The notes under the pieces are model-generated. The model had not been told where the DNA came from. It made no database searches and worked only from the letters and a program-made list of their open reading frames with translations. Shown in pieces: positions 16,548 through 27,275 of a stretch of 46,221 nucleotides of DNA (the stretch's first letter is position 1; each line of letters starts with the position of its first letter). The position numbers and the translations under genes are program-made. The DNA is from Gloeocapsopsis crepidinum LEGE 06123 (GTDB taxonomy: Bacteria; Cyanobacteriota; Cyanobacteriia; Cyanobacteriales; Chroococcidiopsidaceae), in the NCBI RefSeq assembly GCF_015207655.1, contig NZ_JADEWN010000051.1:1-46221 (forward strand). The letters run 5' to 3'.

Positions 16548-16955
16548 ATGAGTGCGACATTAAAAGAATTTTTGGAAGCTTGTGAAACGTTATCAACGCT
16601 GCGTTTGATTGTGACGAGTAGTGCAGCTGTTTTGGAAGCACGTGGCAAGCTAGAGAAGATATTTTATGCCGAGTTGCCCAAAGGGAAATATGCAAATATG
16701 CATACTGCAGGGTTTGAATTTCATCTCAATATGGATGAAATTCAGCAAGTAAAGTTTGAAACAGGTGAGGCAAAGCGAGGTAACTTTACAACTTATGCAA
16801 TTCGGTTTTTAGATAAAGAAGGAAAACCAGCACTGAGTGCATTTCTGCAATGGGGTAAACCAGGAGAGTACGAGCCAGGGCAAGTCGAGGCTTGGCAAGC
16901 TTTACGCGAGCAGTATGGCGAAGTTTGGGAACCGACTCCGGTGGAGAGTTTGTAG
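16548..16955 (+). CDS. ChuX/HutX-like heme-utilisation protein
   Basis: A 135-residue cytosolic protein. The central part, NMHTAGFEFHLNMDEIQQVKF, followed by AIRFLDKEGKPALSAFLQWG, matches the beta-rich core of the HutX/ChuX/HugZ-like heme-binding family. The family role is to carry or buffer heme after uptake. Tyr/His residues that could bind heme are present (H51 region and H58), but the exact ligands cannot be assigned by eye. It has a clean ATG start, no heme transporter genes nearby, and sits between phoH and a DUF6816-like gene on the same strand. Confidence in the family is moderate. Confidence 0.6.
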   Translation: MSATLKEFLEACETLSTLRLIVTSSAAVLEARGKLEKIFYAELPKGKYANMHTAGFEFHLNMDEIQQVKFETGEAKRGNFTTYAIRFLDKEGKPALSAFLQWGKPGEYEPGQVEAWQALREQYGEVWEPTPVESL

Positions 16956-16976
16956 TGGGAATTGAACCACACAAGA

Positions 16977-17017
16977 GCCAGTCTCGTGCGGAGGTGTCCT
17001 CCGTTGAGAGAACTGGC
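16977..17017. repeat. Hairpin-forming dispersed repeat, copy 1
   Basis: A nested dyad: the outer arms GCCAGT/ACTGGC extend by CTC/GAG with one bulge, and the inner arms GGAGG (16990-16994) and CCTCC (16998-17002) close a 3-base loop. A related sequence in the opposite orientation lies at about 45987-46027, sharing GTGCG, AGG, TCCTCCGTTGAG. This plan resembles small palindromic repeats that are scattered in cyanobacterial genomes. Confidence 0.55.
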
Positions 17018-17064
17018 GTGTGCAGAGGACATAGAGAAGAGAGAATGTACAGAGAATACCAGTA

Positions 17065-17835
17065 GTGAAAATCTTTTGGGGTTTGTGTCTCGTTGTTGCC
17101 TTGTTTTTGGGCGGTAACGAGGCTGTGGCTGGGCAATTAGCTGAGCGATTGGCAAGTTTTCCTGATTGGGATAAGCCTGTGGTACAGGTAGCTAAAGGAG
17201 ACTTGGTTTATCCAGACTGGATGGCTGGGACTTGGAATGTAAAAAGTACTCTGATTGATGCGGTTGCACCTTTAGCACCCGATATTGTGACTCCTGGTTT
17301 TGAGAGTAATCGTCAAAATTTACAGCAGCCAGTTAGTTTTCAAGTTCGGTTTGGGAAAGATAAGTTATTTAAATCTTCTGCAATAGTTGCAGATCGGGCT
17401 TTTAATGGGTTGAGTTTGGCAAAAGCATATCTGGGTAACACAGTCATTGCTGTAAAAGTCGATCCAAAGTCTCCTAATCGTCAGATTACGTTACTGAAAG
17501 GCGATCGCCAGTTAGTTTCCATTGTCTCTGGTCGTGCTACTGAAAAACCAAAAGACGATCAATTTATCACAACCGAAGTGTTTCAGCAATTCTTTCGTGC
17601 TGCCCAGTCGCGTCCTTATTTTAATGAAGTTGAATCAACAACTGCTTACCAATACTTGCCACAATTTCCTTCTACGATTGAAGCTGATCAAGTTACTGCT
17701 GTCTTTTTGTCTCCTCAAGACCCAGACTACCCAGACTACTTTGCTACGGCTTCTCGACCTGTGGCACTTTATCGCTATCGGTTAGAATTTAGTCCTGTTA
17801 ATGTGCCAAAAACACAAAAGAAAGCCAACGGTTGA
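17065..17835 (+). CDS. DUF6816-like exported/lumenal protein
   Basis: A 256-residue protein starting at GTG. It has a signal peptide (MKIFWGLCLVVALFLGGNEA, probable cut after AVAG) and then FPDWDKPVVQVAKGDLVYPDWMAGTWNVKSTL, a conserved opening I associate with a cyanobacterial and plastid lumenal family (DUF6816). A lipocalin-like beta-rich body is suggested by the repeated strand pattern (GTWNV, VSFQVRFG, NTVIAVKV). It is probably in the thylakoid lumen or periplasm; the function is unknown. The final codons and stop lie inside a hairpin repeat (17830-17876), so the C-terminal KKANG tail is probably repeat-derived. Confidence 0.55.
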   Translation: MKIFWGLCLVVALFLGGNEAVAGQLAERLASFPDWDKPVVQVAKGDLVYPDWMAGTWNVKSTLIDAVAPLAPDIVTPGFESNRQNLQQPVSFQVRFGKDKLFKSSAIVADRAFNGLSLAKAYLGNTVIAVKVDPKSPNRQITLLKGDRQLVSIVSGRATEKPKDDQFITTEVFQQFFRAAQSRPYFNEVESTTAYQYLPQFPSTIEADQVTAVFLSPQDPDYPDYFATASRPVALYRYRLEFSPVNVPKTQKKANG

Positions 17836-17876
17836 AACCGCGGCTACATAGACAAAACCTGTCTTCACAGGTTTTT
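17830..17876. repeat. Dispersed repeat at the gene end, possible terminator
   Basis: Two small dyads: CGGTT-GA-AACCG at 17830-17841, containing the stop codon of the upstream gene, and AAACCTG (17855-17861) with CAGGTTT (17868-17874) followed by T bases, which could end transcription. The order (TGAA..CGGCTAC..AGACAAA..hairpin) is shared with the sequence at 20190-20270, marking a dispersed family. Confidence 0.55.
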
Positions 17877-17987
17877 ACACCATGAGTTTGTTCTATCTAT
17901 ACAAGAAAGTCACGTAATTTTTTGTATTATTTGTAGTATTATGTATTATAGAAGCTGCGATCGCAGCCGTTTAGTTGGTACAGCAAT

Positions 17988-19805
17988 ATGGCAAATTTGC
18001 GCGATATCCTCAATTACTATAAAGATTATCGAGCGATCGCAATTTTTAGTATTGCGGCAGCTAGCGTATTTGAAATTATCGATCTGATTGTGCCGTATGC
18101 GATCGGACAAATTTTAAATGTACTCTCAAATCAACCTGTAGATGGGATAGTTCAAAATGCGATCGCAACTATTTCCCAGATAACGCGATTGCCTGTCAAT
18201 CAATTCTTTTCATTAGCAGTACTGTTAGGCTTAGTCTTCTTAGTGACTGTAGTACGTGCCCCACTACAAGTTTGGTTAAGCTGGTGGTTTCATTGGGATA
18301 TTGCCTTACGTACCCGTCGCGATCATGCCCAAAAAACACTAGAAAAAATCCTCACCCTACCACTAGAATTTTATGACGAAAATAATCCTGGAAGAATTGC
18401 GGGACGAGTAGCAAGAGGACTCGAAAATCACACTTGGACTTATCCAGAAATTGCCGGACAATTGATTCCCAAGTTATTGAGAGTCTTAGGCATTTTCTTA
18501 ATTATTTGGTTTATTGAGTGGCGGATTGCGTTGTTGTTTCTTGTGTCCTTCATCTTCATTCTCAGTTTTAGTCTTAAAGACTTAAAGCAGTTGATGGATC
18601 AAGAACGACGGCTAGATCGGTATATGGAAAATACCCAAAGCCGCACCTCGGAAATTGTTACCAATATCAAAACTGTCAAAGCTTTTGCAACTGAAGCCGC
18701 AGAGTTAAAGCGCCAACGACAACGTTTAGATCGCGAACTGCAAGTCGTTATTTATCGCATTCACTTGGGTTACATCAAGTTATCGACTTGGCAAAGAACT
18801 ATCGTTCAGTTTTGTGTTTTTGCCGTGTTAGGTTTAGCACTTGCAGCTACTCTAGGAGGACAAATTTCCATTGGACATTTTGTTACAACACTAACAATTT
18901 CTAGTATGGCGTATGCTGAACTCGAACCAATCAGTAACTTAGCAGAGATTTTTGCACGCCGTTATGCTTCCATGCTGCGTTTTCATGAGTTTATGCAGCA
19001 ACCAACGGGGAAAGATGCAGCAAGTTTGGTGAGTGCATCCTCAAATATAAGAATGTATGACTTTACAGGCAAAGTCGAGTTTTCTCACCTAACTTTTGGT
19101 TATGACCCCGATCGCCCAGTTCTTAAGGATATTAACTTACTAATCGAACCTTATCAAACTGTGGCACTAGTTGGACGCTCAGGTTCGGGTAAATCGACTT
19201 TAGTGAAGCTACTGTTTCGTTATTTTGAACCTAATCAAGGTCAAATTCTAATTGATGGTCACGATATTCACGATCTAGATGTTGCTGGATATCGCCGCCG
19301 TTTGGCAATTGTGCATCAAGAAGTTGATGTTTTTAATGGAACTTTGCTTGATAACCTGACCTACGGTAATCCTCATGTCAGTTTCGCACAAGTTGAAGAG
19401 GCTTGTCGGATTGCGAGATTAGATGAAGTTATTCAACAAATGCCGCAAGGATACAATACGGTAGTTGGTGAAAGAGGTTTGCGGTTATCGGGTGGACAAA
19501 GACAAAGGTTAGGAATTGCGCGATCGCTGTTAGTCGATCCTGATGTTTTGATATTTGATGAAGCAACCTCAAGTTTAGATTACGAATCGGAACGTTCGAT
19601 TCAACTTGCCATGCGCTCAATTTTGGGTACGCGGACTACAATCATTATTGCTCACCGTCTTAGTACTGTACGTGAAGCAGACAAAATTGTTGTTCTTGAC
19701 CAAGGTAAAATTGTTGAAGTCGGCAGTCACGACGAATTACTGCGTCAACGAGGTATTTACCGTCGTTTGCACTCATTGCAGGAAACTGGAGAACTTTTAA
19801 CCTAA
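17988..19805 (+). CDS. ABC exporter, fused membrane and ATPase domains
   Basis: A 605-residue half-transporter that should work as a dimer. Residues about 15-340 hold six membrane helices of the type IV exporter fold, with the coupling-helix region LPLEFYDENNPGRIAGRV. The ATPase domain has Walker A GRSGSGKS (396-403), signature LSGGQ (500-504), Walker B VLIFDEATSSLD (Asp524-Glu525) and the IIIAHRLSTV switch His. All catalytic residues are present. The substrate (lipid, peptide or drug) cannot be inferred, and no accessory membrane-fusion gene is next to it. ATG start after a HIP1-containing leader. Confidence 0.92.
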   Translation: MANLRDILNYYKDYRAIAIFSIAAASVFEIIDLIVPYAIGQILNVLSNQPVDGIVQNAIATISQITRLPVNQFFSLAVLLGLVFLVTVVRAPLQVWLSWWFHWDIALRTRRDHAQKTLEKILTLPLEFYDENNPGRIAGRVARGLENHTWTYPEIAGQLIPKLLRVLGIFLIIWFIEWRIALLFLVSFIFILSFSLKDLKQLMDQERRLDRYMENTQSRTSEIVTNIKTVKAFATEAAELKRQRQRLDRELQVVIYRIHLGYIKLSTWQRTIVQFCVFAVLGLALAATLGGQISIGHFVTTLTISSMAYAELEPISNLAEIFARRYASMLRFHEFMQQPTGKDAASLVSASSNIRMYDFTGKVEFSHLTFGYDPDRPVLKDINLLIEPYQTVALVGRSGSGKSTLVKLLFRYFEPNQGQILIDGHDIHDLDVAGYRRRLAIVHQEVDVFNGTLLDNLTYGNPHVSFAQVEEACRIARLDEVIQQMPQGYNTVVGERGLRLSGGQRQRLGIARSLLVDPDVLIFDEATSSLDYESERSIQLAMRSILGTRTTIIIAHRLSTVREADKIVVLDQGKIVEVGSHDELLRQRGIYRRLHSLQETGELLT

Positions 19806-19944
19806 GTAGATGAGCATAAGTCAGGTAATAGGTAATAGGTGACGGATATTCTTTCCAATTACCAAGCTTTAAAGGCAAATAATTGTAAAAAAATACTTTC
19901 TTTTTTGAAAAAGTTACGGTAATATAATAAATCGTGGGTTAAAA

Positions 19945-20027
19945 GGGTCGATGCCCGAGTGGTTAATGGGGGCGGACTGTAAATCCGCTGGTTTACACCT
20001 ACGCTGGTTCAAATCCAGCTCGGCCCA
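19945..20027 (+). tRNA. tRNA-Tyr (GTA)
   Basis: An 83-base class II tRNA. Acceptor arms GGGTCGA/TCGGCCC (one G-T pair), anticodon GTA in the loop ACTGTAAATC, a long variable arm (GGTTTACACCTACG) and a T arm around GGTTCAAATCC. Discriminator A at 20027; CCA is not fully encoded. tRNA-Thr follows 11 bases later, so they are probably one transcript. Confidence 0.95.
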
Positions 20028-20038
20028 CCTCAAATTTT

Positions 20039-20110
20039 GCCCATGTAGCTCAGTGGTAGAGCACTTCATTGGTAATGAAGAGGTCACGAGTTCAATCCTC
20101 GTCATGGGCT
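20039..20110 (+). tRNA. tRNA-Thr (GGT)
   Basis: A 72-base tRNA. Acceptor arms GCCCATG/CATGGGC, anticodon stem CTTCA/TGAAG with loop TTGGTAA, anticodon GGT, T arm CGAGTTCAATCCTCG. Discriminator T; no encoded CCA. Paired with tRNA-Tyr upstream. Confidence 0.95.
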
Positions 20111-20182
20111 TTTAGGTTATCTAAAAGCTCTCATAAGTTTAACTCGTCAAGTGTCCTCTTGGTAGTTGTTCAATAATGATGC

Positions 20183-20268
20183 CCTCGACTGAAGTCGGGG
20201 CTACTCAAGCAAAGTGTACCTTCGTACACTAAAGTAAGGTTTAAAGGTAAGTCCGCCTCCGTGGACTT
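20183..20268. repeat. Composite hairpin repeat after tRNA-Thr
   Basis: Three consecutive hairpins: CCTCGACT/AGTCGGGG (20183-20200), a perfect AGTGTAC/GTACACT with a 4-base loop (20213-20230), and AAGTCC/GGACTT (20249-20268). The outer two resemble one common cyanobacterial dispersed repeat; the middle hairpin looks like an insertion within it. Confidence 0.55.
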
Positions 20269-20330
20269 TGTTTAGTGCATTTTTTGCGAAGAAAGGTGCC
20301 GGAGGTATTAGAATTTTCTTAACTTTCTTA

Positions 20331-20349
20331 AACTCAAAACTCAAAACTC
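20331..20349. repeat. Short ACTCAAA heptamer array
   Basis: Two to three tandem ACTCAAA units end just before the SDR stop codon on the opposite strand. This is the same heptamer family as at 1214, 35214 and 42167. Confidence 0.55.
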
Positions 20350-20352
20350 TCC

Positions 20353-21117
20353 TCACCAAGGCAAACGACTACCATCCCAAGAGAAAAACTGCCCGCTATC
20401 ATCTGGTTGCAGTGCCTCGATGACTTTCAATAGTTGGGTTACACTTCGTTCGACAGAAAATAACTTGTCTGGGCGTACACTACGCTGGAAGGGCTGAGAC
20501 AAACGTGTATCGGTTGTGCCAGGATGAAGTACAACAACAAGAGTGCGAGGGCTTTTGCGACTGTATTCGATCGCTGTCGTGCGTACGAACATATTCAAGG
20601 CTGCTTTTGAGGCGCGGTAGCCATACCAGCCCCCTAAGTGATTATCTCCGATGCTACCAACCTTAGCAGAAATACAAGCAAACACATTGCGATCGCCGTG
20701 CTTGAGTAATGGTAGTACATGTTTAGCAATTAACACTGCACCAATGCTATTGACTTGAAAGTAACGTAGCAAATGTTCCGCATGAATTTGCTGTAAACTT
20801 TTTTCTGGTTGAATACTGCCTTCATGGAGAAAACCGACGCAGTAGAGTACAAGGTGTAATTTGTCAACTTGGTGCTGAATTTGAGCTATACCTTGGGCAA
20901 TTTGCGATTCATTGGTGATGTCGATTGAGATTAAACCGAGGCGTTGCGGATATTGTTCTTGGAGTGTCGTTAATTCTGCACTCGCTAAATTACGATAGGT
21001 AGCATAAACTCGCCCTATGCGATCGCCTTGCAATAGATTTTGCACAAACCCTAGTCCAATTCCTCGATTTGCACCAACAACCAGCACGTTAACTGATTCG
21101 CTTTCAAACACAGACAT
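20353..21117 (-). CDS. Short-chain dehydrogenase/reductase (SDR)
   Basis: A 254-residue Rossmann-fold oxidoreductase. The cofactor motif is GANRGIG (15-21), and the catalytic YxxxK is in YGYRASKAALNMF, with the Ser strand ACISAKVGS just upstream. The Arg after the first strand region (TYRNL) favours NADPH over NADH. The layout resembles C-factor/carbonyl-reductase-like SDRs; the substrate is unknown. The C-terminal FFSWDGSRLPW is typical of that group. It is encoded alone on the minus strand, with tRNA genes on one side and a giant sensor kinase divergent on the other. Confidence 0.85.
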   Translation of the reverse strand: MSVFESESVNVLVVGANRGIGLGFVQNLLQGDRIGRVYATYRNLASAELTTLQEQYPQRLGLISIDITNESQIAQGIAQIQHQVDKLHLVLYCVGFLHEGSIQPEKSLQQIHAEHLLRYFQVNSIGAVLIAKHVLPLLKHGDRNVFACISAKVGSIGDNHLGGWYGYRASKAALNMFVRTTAIEYSRKSPRTLVVVLHPGTTDTRLSQPFQRSVRPDKLFSVERSVTQLLKVIEALQPDDSGQFFSWDGSRLPW

Positions 21118-21371
21118 TCTTCAATTTATTCTCCACTGCTTTCTGATCGTACACAGAGCTGAGAACTGAGCTAATGGAATAGCTGAAGCCTAATTCTGTA
21201 ACGTTCGTGCGATCGCCAAGTAACATAAATCTCATAGTATTCAGCTATATGACTCCTGACAACCTGCTTGCTGCACGATCGCTTCAATTGAGGTAACTTG
21301 AAAATATCCTTGAAAAGCTGCCAATTTTACACAGTCAATTAAACGGCATACTCCATAAGCGTTGAAAGAAT

Positions 21372-24300
21372 ATGAGCCTTGCGATCGCTGGTTATACACC
21401 GCTAGACATTATTTGCCAAAGTACAGATACGATTACTTATCGCGCTTATCGAGAGTTAGACCAAACCTCAGTTATTATTAAAACGCTTAATGCTGAGCAG
21501 CCATCCATTGCAGAACTGACTTACTTAAAACACGAGTACAAAATTCTCCAAGAATTGGACATAAACGGACTGCTTAAACCACTGTCTTTGGAAAACTATC
21601 AAAATGGTTTAGCCCTCATATGTACAGATTTTGCTGGGGAATCTTTAGAGAAATTAGTTACAAAGCGTTTTGAGTTAAAAGATTTTTTAGCGATCGCTAT
21701 CCAAATAGTCACAACTGTTGCTGAATTACATCAAAATAGTATTGTTCACAAAAATCTTCAACCAGGCAATATCTTGGTTAACTGTAACCAAATTCTCATT
21801 ATTGATCTTAGTCATTCTTCACGCTTATCAAGAGAAAATCAAAGCACTCGACACCCCCATTTGCTTGAAGGCAATCTTATCTATATATCTCCTGAACAAA
21901 CAGGAAGAATGAATCGCTCAATTGATTACCGGACTGACTTTTATTCTTTGGGCGTCATCTTTTATGAAATGCTGATAGGACAGCGACCTTTTCAAACAAA
22001 TAATCCCTTAGAACTAGTTCATAGTCATATTGCAAAAACAGCATTACCACCTAGAGAAATCAATCCCGAAATTCCTCAAGTTATTTCAGAAATAGTCATG
22101 AAGTTGTTGGCAAAAACTGCAGAAGATCGCTACCAAAGTGCCTTGGGTTTAAAGGCTGATCTAGAAACTTGCCTGAGAATGCTACAGACACATAGAGAAA
22201 TTTCTGACTTTGCTGCTGGAAAACTAGATTCGTACAGTCAATTTCTGATTCCACAAAAACTTTATGGTCGCGAACAAGAAGTTGATCTCTTAATTAACGC
22301 TTTTAAACGAGTCAGCCAGGGAGCAACTGAAATAATGTTAGTCAGTGGTTACTCTGGAATCGGTAAATCTTCTCTAGTTAATGAAGTCCATAAACCAATT
22401 GTTGCAGCGCAGGGTTATTTCATTACAGGAAAATTCGATCAGTTTAAACGTAATATTCCTTATGCTTCTCTCATTCAAGCATTTCAAGAATTAATCCGAC
22501 AGTTACTGACAGAAAGTAGCCATGCAATTGCCATATGGCAAACAAAACTTTTAACAGCATTAGGTTCTAATGGTCAGATTATTATTGATGTTATTCCTGA
22601 AGTTGAACGCATTATTGGCACGCAACCAGCAGTTCCTATTTTAGGCTTAACTGAATCTCAAAACCGATTTAATCGAGTATTCCAACAATTTATTCGCGTA
22701 TTTACTCAGCCAGAACATCCACTAGTCATCTTTCTAGATGATTTGCAGTGGGCAGATTTAGCTTCATTAAAACTAATTCAACTGATTGCTAGTAATCCAG
22801 ATAGTCAATATCTGTTGCTGATTGGTGCTTATCGCGATAATGAAGTTAGTGCGACACATCCGTTAATGTCAACTTTGAACGACGTGCAACACGCGACAGT
22901 AAATAATATTGTCCTCCAGCCTTTGCAAATTAGGCATGTCAACCAATTAGTGAGCGATACTCTCCGCAGTCATACGAGACAAGTAATATCACTGGCTGAG
23001 TTAGTATTTCACAAAACACAGGGAAATCCCTTTTTCTTAACTCAGCTACTCAAATCGCTTTATCAAGACAATCTCTTATTTTTTAATTTCAGTGAAGGTT
23101 GCTGGCAATGGAACATTGATCAACTTCAAGGTATTGAAATCGCTGACAATGTTGTCGAATTAATGGTTAGTCAAATTCAAAAATTATCACAGAAAACACA
23201 AAACGTTCTTAGATTTGCTGCTTGCATAGGAGATAAATTTACTTTAGATGTTTTAGCCATTGTTAATGAACAATCTCCATCAAAAACAGCTACCGATTTG
23301 TGGGAAGCGCTACAAAAAGGTCTAATCTTGCCACTTTCTGAAACTTACAAGATTCCCTTGGTACTCGATCTAAACTCAGTAGCACAATTTGAATATTTAA
23401 AAATTAGCTACAAATTTTTACACGACCGCGTACAACAAGCAGCTTACTTACTTATCCCAGATTCACAAAAAAAACTAACTCACTTAAAAATTGGTCAGTT
23501 ACTATTACAAAATACCAAAACCGAAGAAATTGAAGAGAATATTTTTTCTTTAGTAAATCAACTCAATTATGGTACTGACTTACTTAGTACTGAATCAGAA
23601 AAATATGAGCTAGCCCAACTTAATCTTATTGCAGGTCGGAAAGCAAAAATAGCAACGGCATATGATTCAGCAACACGGTATCTCAATATAGGGTTGGGGT
23701 TATTAACAGTTGATAGCTGGCTTCATCATTATGAACTAACACTAGCACTTCATGAATTAGCAGCAGAAACAGCTTATCTTAACGGCGATTTCGAGCAAAT
23801 GGAGAAATGTATAACAGATGTTCTCCAACATGCAAATGCTCATATTGACAAGATGAAAGTCTATGAAGTTAAAATTCAAGCTTGCATGGCGCAAGTTAAA
23901 CAACTCGAAGCTGTCAAAATTGGATTACAAGCACTGGAGCTACTAGGGATAAAGTTGATAGAGGAGCCTAACCCTTCAGATATTGAGCAAACATTAAATC
24001 AAACAGCAACAAATCTTACTGGAAAGAATATTGAAGATTTGATCGATCTACCTGTGATGACAGAGGTAGATAAGCTAGTAGCCATACGCATGCTCACAAG
24101 TGTGGGTTCTCCTACCTATCAAGCTGCACCTACACTGTTTCCGCTAATTGTGTGCGAACAAGTGAATTTATCACTTAAATATGGCAATGCGCCTTTTTCT
24201 GCTTATGGATATGCCTGTTATGGTGTCATTTTAAACGGAGTTGTTCAAGATATTGAGTCAGCCTACAAGTTTGGCAAGTTGGCTTTCAGTTTAGTTGAAA

Positions 24301-27275
24301 AGTTTAATGCCCTAGAACTCAAGGCAAGCGTATTCTTTGTTGCTGGAGCGTGTACAATTCATGGGAAAGTTCATGCTAGGGAAACTTTACCACTGTTACT
24401 TGATGGATATCAAAGCGGGCTAGAAAATGGTCATTTTGAATATGGTGGCTATGCTGGAATGCAAAAAAGTCAATATTCTTACCTTATCGGTCAAGAATTG
24501 ACAAAACTTGAACAAGAAATGGCAACTACTAGTAGTACTTTGGCTCAACTTAAACAAGAAAATGCCTTAAGTTGGAATCAAATTTTTCAGCAAGCGATTC
24601 TTAATCTGTTAGATTCATCTGAAAACCATTGCTACCTAATTGGTGATGCATACAACGAGGAGCAATCATTACCACTGCTCGAAAAAGCCAATGACCGAAC
24701 TGGACTACATTATTTTTATTTAAATAAGCTCCTTCTTTGTTATTTATTTAGAAAATACGATCGCGCGTTAGTCAATGCTGTTGGCGCTGAAGAATATTTA
24801 GACGGGGTGAAAGCATTTCTTGTTGTACCAGTGTTCCATTTCTACGATTCTTTAACACAATTAGCCCTATATGCATCAGCACCTCCTACACAGCAAGAAC
24901 ACCTTTTGCAAAGAGTGGAGAACAACCAAGAAAAGATGCGAAGATGGGCGAACCACGCCCCCATGAATTTTCAGCATAAGTATGAGTTAGTAGAAGCAGA
25001 GAAAGCACGGGTATTAAGTCAACATTGGCAAGCGATGGAGTATTACGATCGCGCGATCGCCCAAGCCAAAGAGCAAGGTTATCTGCAAGAAGAAGCTTTG
25101 GCAAATGAATTAGCCGCAGAATTTTATTTTTCCCAAGGTAGAAACAAAGTTGCTCAAGTTTATTTAGTTGAGGCTTACTACGGCTATCTGCGTTGGGGAG
25201 CAACCGCAAAAGTTAAAGATCTAGCAACTCAATATCCTTACGTTCTGGCACAAACGAAACAAGGCAACAGTGAAGAGGTATCAAGAAACCTAGATTTAGC
25301 AACGGTAATCAAAGCCTCGCAAGCGCTTTCTAGTGAAATTGTCTTAAACAACTTACTCACAAAGCTGATCCAAATTGTGCTGGAGAATGCAGGTGCTCAA
25401 AAGGGCTTTTTACTTTTAGATCAAGCTGGAGAACTTGTTATTAAAGCATCCGGAGGCGTCGTTGATGAAACAGTAGAATGCGATCGCCTACTTCCTATCT
25501 CTGTCATTAATTATGTTGTCAGAACACAAGAAGCGATCGTTCTTAATAATGCAACAACAGAAGAAATCTTTGCTGCCGATCCTTACATTATTGAACACAA
25601 ACCAAAATCGGTTTTATGCACGCCCATTCTCCACCAAGGTCGATTGACGGGTATTCTTTACCTAGAGAACAATCTGACAGTAGGAGCTTTTACGCGCGAT
25701 CGCCTAGAAGTTTTGCAACTTTTGGCAGCGCAAGCAGCCATCTCAATTGAAAATGCTCGTCTCTACGAAGATCTAGAGAATTACAACAGAACACTAGAAG
25801 CAAAAGTAGCAGAACGAACCCTAGAGTTACAAGATAAGAATTCACAACTGCAACAAGAAATTCGCGATCGCCAACGAGCTGAGGAAGCTGCTGAATCAGC
25901 GAATCGTGCCAAAAGTCAATTTCTCGCCAATATGAGCCACGAACTACGGACACCGCTCAATGGTATTTTGGGTTATGCTCAAATCCTCAAAAAAGAGAAA
26001 ACCTTAACTGAGCAGCAAAAGAATGGGTTGGACATCATTCATCGCTGTGGCGAGCATCTCCTAATTCTGATCAACGATATTCTAGATTTGTCCAAAATTG
26101 AAGCTCAGAAAATGGAACTCGATCCCCATGATTTCCATTTTCCTTCGTTTTTAGAGGACATTGTAGCAATCTGCCAAATTCGTGCAGCACAAAAACAAAT
26201 TTCTTTAACAGCCGAATTACCATCAACACTTCCTCAATTTGTGCGAGCTGATGAAAAGCGACTGCGCCAAATATTGCTCAACTTATTAGGTAATGCGATT
26301 AAGTTTACCGAAGAGGGTAGCGTGAATTTTCGAGTCAGCAATCGCGATCGCCAACTGTTATTTCAAGTCACAGATACAGGCGTTGGCATAGCAGCAGAGC
26401 AATTGTCAGAAATCTTTTTGCCATTTCAACAGGTAGGCGAACATCGCCATTATACAGAAGGCACAGGCTTGGGTTTAGCAATCAGTCGGCAGTTGGTACG
26501 AATGATGGGTAGTGACATAACGGTACAGAGTACTTTAGGTCAAGGAAGTGTCTTTTCATTTGCATTAAATCTACCCAGGTGCCAATCGACTCAAGTTGTT
26601 AGCCCAGATGTCCGCAGAATTATTGGTTTTGAAAGCAAAAAACGAAGAATTCTCGTCGTAGACGACAAACCCTCTAATCGTTCTGTCTTAGTCAGTATGC
26701 TAGAACCACTAGGGTTTGAAGTCGTAGAAGCAACAGACGGCTTAGATTGTCTTGCCAAAGTCCAAAAATTTAAACCTGATTGTATTTTTATAGACTTAGT
26801 GATGCCTGCAATGGATGGTTTTGAAACGGCTCGTCGCCTGAGGACATTACCAGATCTCGCAGATGTTGTTGTGATTGCCATTTCAGCAAGTGTTTTTGAA
26901 TTTGACAGACAGCAAAGTCAAGCAGTTGGTTGTGACGATTTTCTCTCTAAGCCAATTCGAGAAACAGAGTTGCTAGAAAAATTAAAAATTTATTTAGGTT
27001 TAAATTGGGTGTATGAAGAAGAAACCACAGCACAAGATTTAGCTTCTTCCCAACAGCAATTGATAGCAGACATTATTCCTCCTCCAGCAGAGGAAATGAC
27101 AGTTTTACTTGATTTGGCAATGATGGGCGATCTTAAAAGTATTCTTGAACAAACCGCTAAAATCGAAGCATTGGATCGGCGATACCTACCATTTGCCCTC
27201 CATCTCCGTCAACTTGCCAAAGGTTATAAAGAGAGACAAATTTTGGAGTTTGTCAAAAAATATGCAGGGGTTTAA
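21372..27275 (+). CDS. Giant hybrid sensor: kinase-like, AAA ATPase, GAF, histidine kinase, receiver
   Basis: A 1967-residue signalling protein. Residues about 10-270 are a Ser/Thr-kinase-like domain, with Lys37 and Glu55 kept, but the HRD motif reads H126-K-N and DFG reads D145-L-S, so the usual catalytic Asp is Asn. An AAA/STAND ATPase follows at about 295-580 (Walker A GYSGIGKS 326-333, Walker [12 protein letters not shown]), then a TPR-like helical region to about 1290, GAF about 1315-1465, a short coiled coil, HisKA with His1523 (SHELRTPLN), HATPase about 1625-1740 (GTGLGLAIS) and a receiver with Asp1808. This architecture is common in cyanobacteria; input signals are mostly unknown. It directly abuts the next kinase gene, and no HPt domain is apparent. 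Confidence 0.93.
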   Translation: MSLAIAGYTPLDIICQSTDTITYRAYRELDQTSVIIKTLNAEQPSIAELTYLKHEYKILQELDINGLLKPLSLENYQNGLALICTDFAGESLEKLVTKRFELKDFLAIAIQIVTTVAELHQNSIVHKNLQPGNILVNCNQILIIDLSHSSRLSRENQSTRHPHLLEGNLIYISPEQTGRMNRSIDYRTDFYSLGVIFYEMLIGQRPFQTNNPLELVHSHIAKTALPPREINPEIPQVISEIVMKLLAKTAEDRYQSALGLKADLETCLRMLQTHREISDFAAGKLDSYSQFLIPQKLYGREQEVDLLINAFKRVSQGATEIMLVSGYSGIGKSSLVNEVHKPIVAAQGYFITGKFDQFKRNIPYASLIQAFQELIRQLLTESSHAIAIWQTKLLTALGSNGQIIIDVIPEVERIIGTQPAVPILGLTESQNRFNRVFQQFIRVFTQPEHPLVIFLDDLQWADLASLKLIQLIASNPDSQYLLLIGAYRDNEVSATHPLMSTLNDVQHATVNNIVLQPLQIRHVNQLVSDTLRSHTRQVISLAELVFHKTQGNPFFLTQLLKSLYQDNLLFFNFSEGCWQWNIDQLQGIEIADNVVELMVSQIQKLSQKTQNVLRFAACIGDKFTLDVLAIVNEQSPSKTATDLWEALQKGLILPLSETYKIPLVLDLNSVAQFEYLKISYKFLHDRVQQAAYLLIPDSQKKLTHLKIGQLLLQNTKTEEIEENIFSLVNQLNYGTDLLSTESEKYELAQLNLIAGRKAKIATAYDSATRYLNIGLGLLTVDSWLHHYELTLALHELAAETAYLNGDFEQMEKCITDVLQHANAHIDKMKVYEVKIQACMAQVKQLEAVKIGLQALELLGIKLIEEPNPSDIEQTLNQTATNLTGKNIEDLIDLPVMTEVDKLVAIRMLTSVGSPTYQAAPTLFPLIVCEQVNLSLKYGNAPFSAYGYACYGVILNGVVQDIESAYKFGKLAFSLVEKFNALELKASVFFVAGACTIHGKVHARETLPLLLDGYQSGLENGHFEYGGYAGMQKSQYSYLIGQELTKLEQEMATTSSTLAQLKQENALSWNQIFQQAILNLLDSSENHCYLIGDAYNEEQSLPLLEKANDRTGLHYFYLNKLLLCYLFRKYDRALVNAVGAEEYLDGVKAFLVVPVFHFYDSLTQLALYASAPPTQQEHLLQRVENNQEKMRRWANHAPMNFQHKYELVEAEKARVLSQHWQAMEYYDRAIAQAKEQGYLQEEALANELAAEFYFSQGRNKVAQVYLVEAYYGYLRWGATAKVKDLATQYPYVLAQTKQGNSEEVSRNLDLATVIKASQALSSEIVLNNLLTKLIQIVLENAGAQKGFLLLDQAGELVIKASGGVVDETVECDRLLPISVINYVVRTQEAIVLNNATTEEIFAADPYIIEHKPKSVLCTPILHQGRLTGILYLENNLTVGAFTRDRLEVLQLLAAQAAISIENARLYEDLENYNRTLEAKVAERTLELQDKNSQLQQEIRDRQRAEEAAESANRAKSQFLANMSHELRTPLNGILGYAQILKKEKTLTEQQKNGLDIIHRCGEHLLILINDILDLSKIEAQKMELDPHDFHFPSFLEDIVAICQIRAAQKQISLTAELPSTLPQFVRADEKRLRQILLNLLGNAIKFTEEGSVNFRVSNRDRQLLFQVTDTGVGIAAEQLSEIFLPFQQVGEHRHYTEGTGLGLAISRQLVRMMGSDITVQSTLGQGSVFSFALNLPRCQSTQVVSPDVRRIIGFESKKRRILVVDDKPSNRSVLVSMLEPLGFEVVEATDGLDCLAKVQKFKPDCIFIDLVMPAMDGFETARRLRTLPDLADVVVIAISASVFEFDRQQSQAVGCDDFLSKPIRETELLEKLKIYLGLNWVYEEETTAQDLASSQQQLIADIIPPPAEEMTVLLDLAMMGDLKSILEQTAKIEALDRRYLPFALHLRQLAKGYKERQILEFVKKYAGV

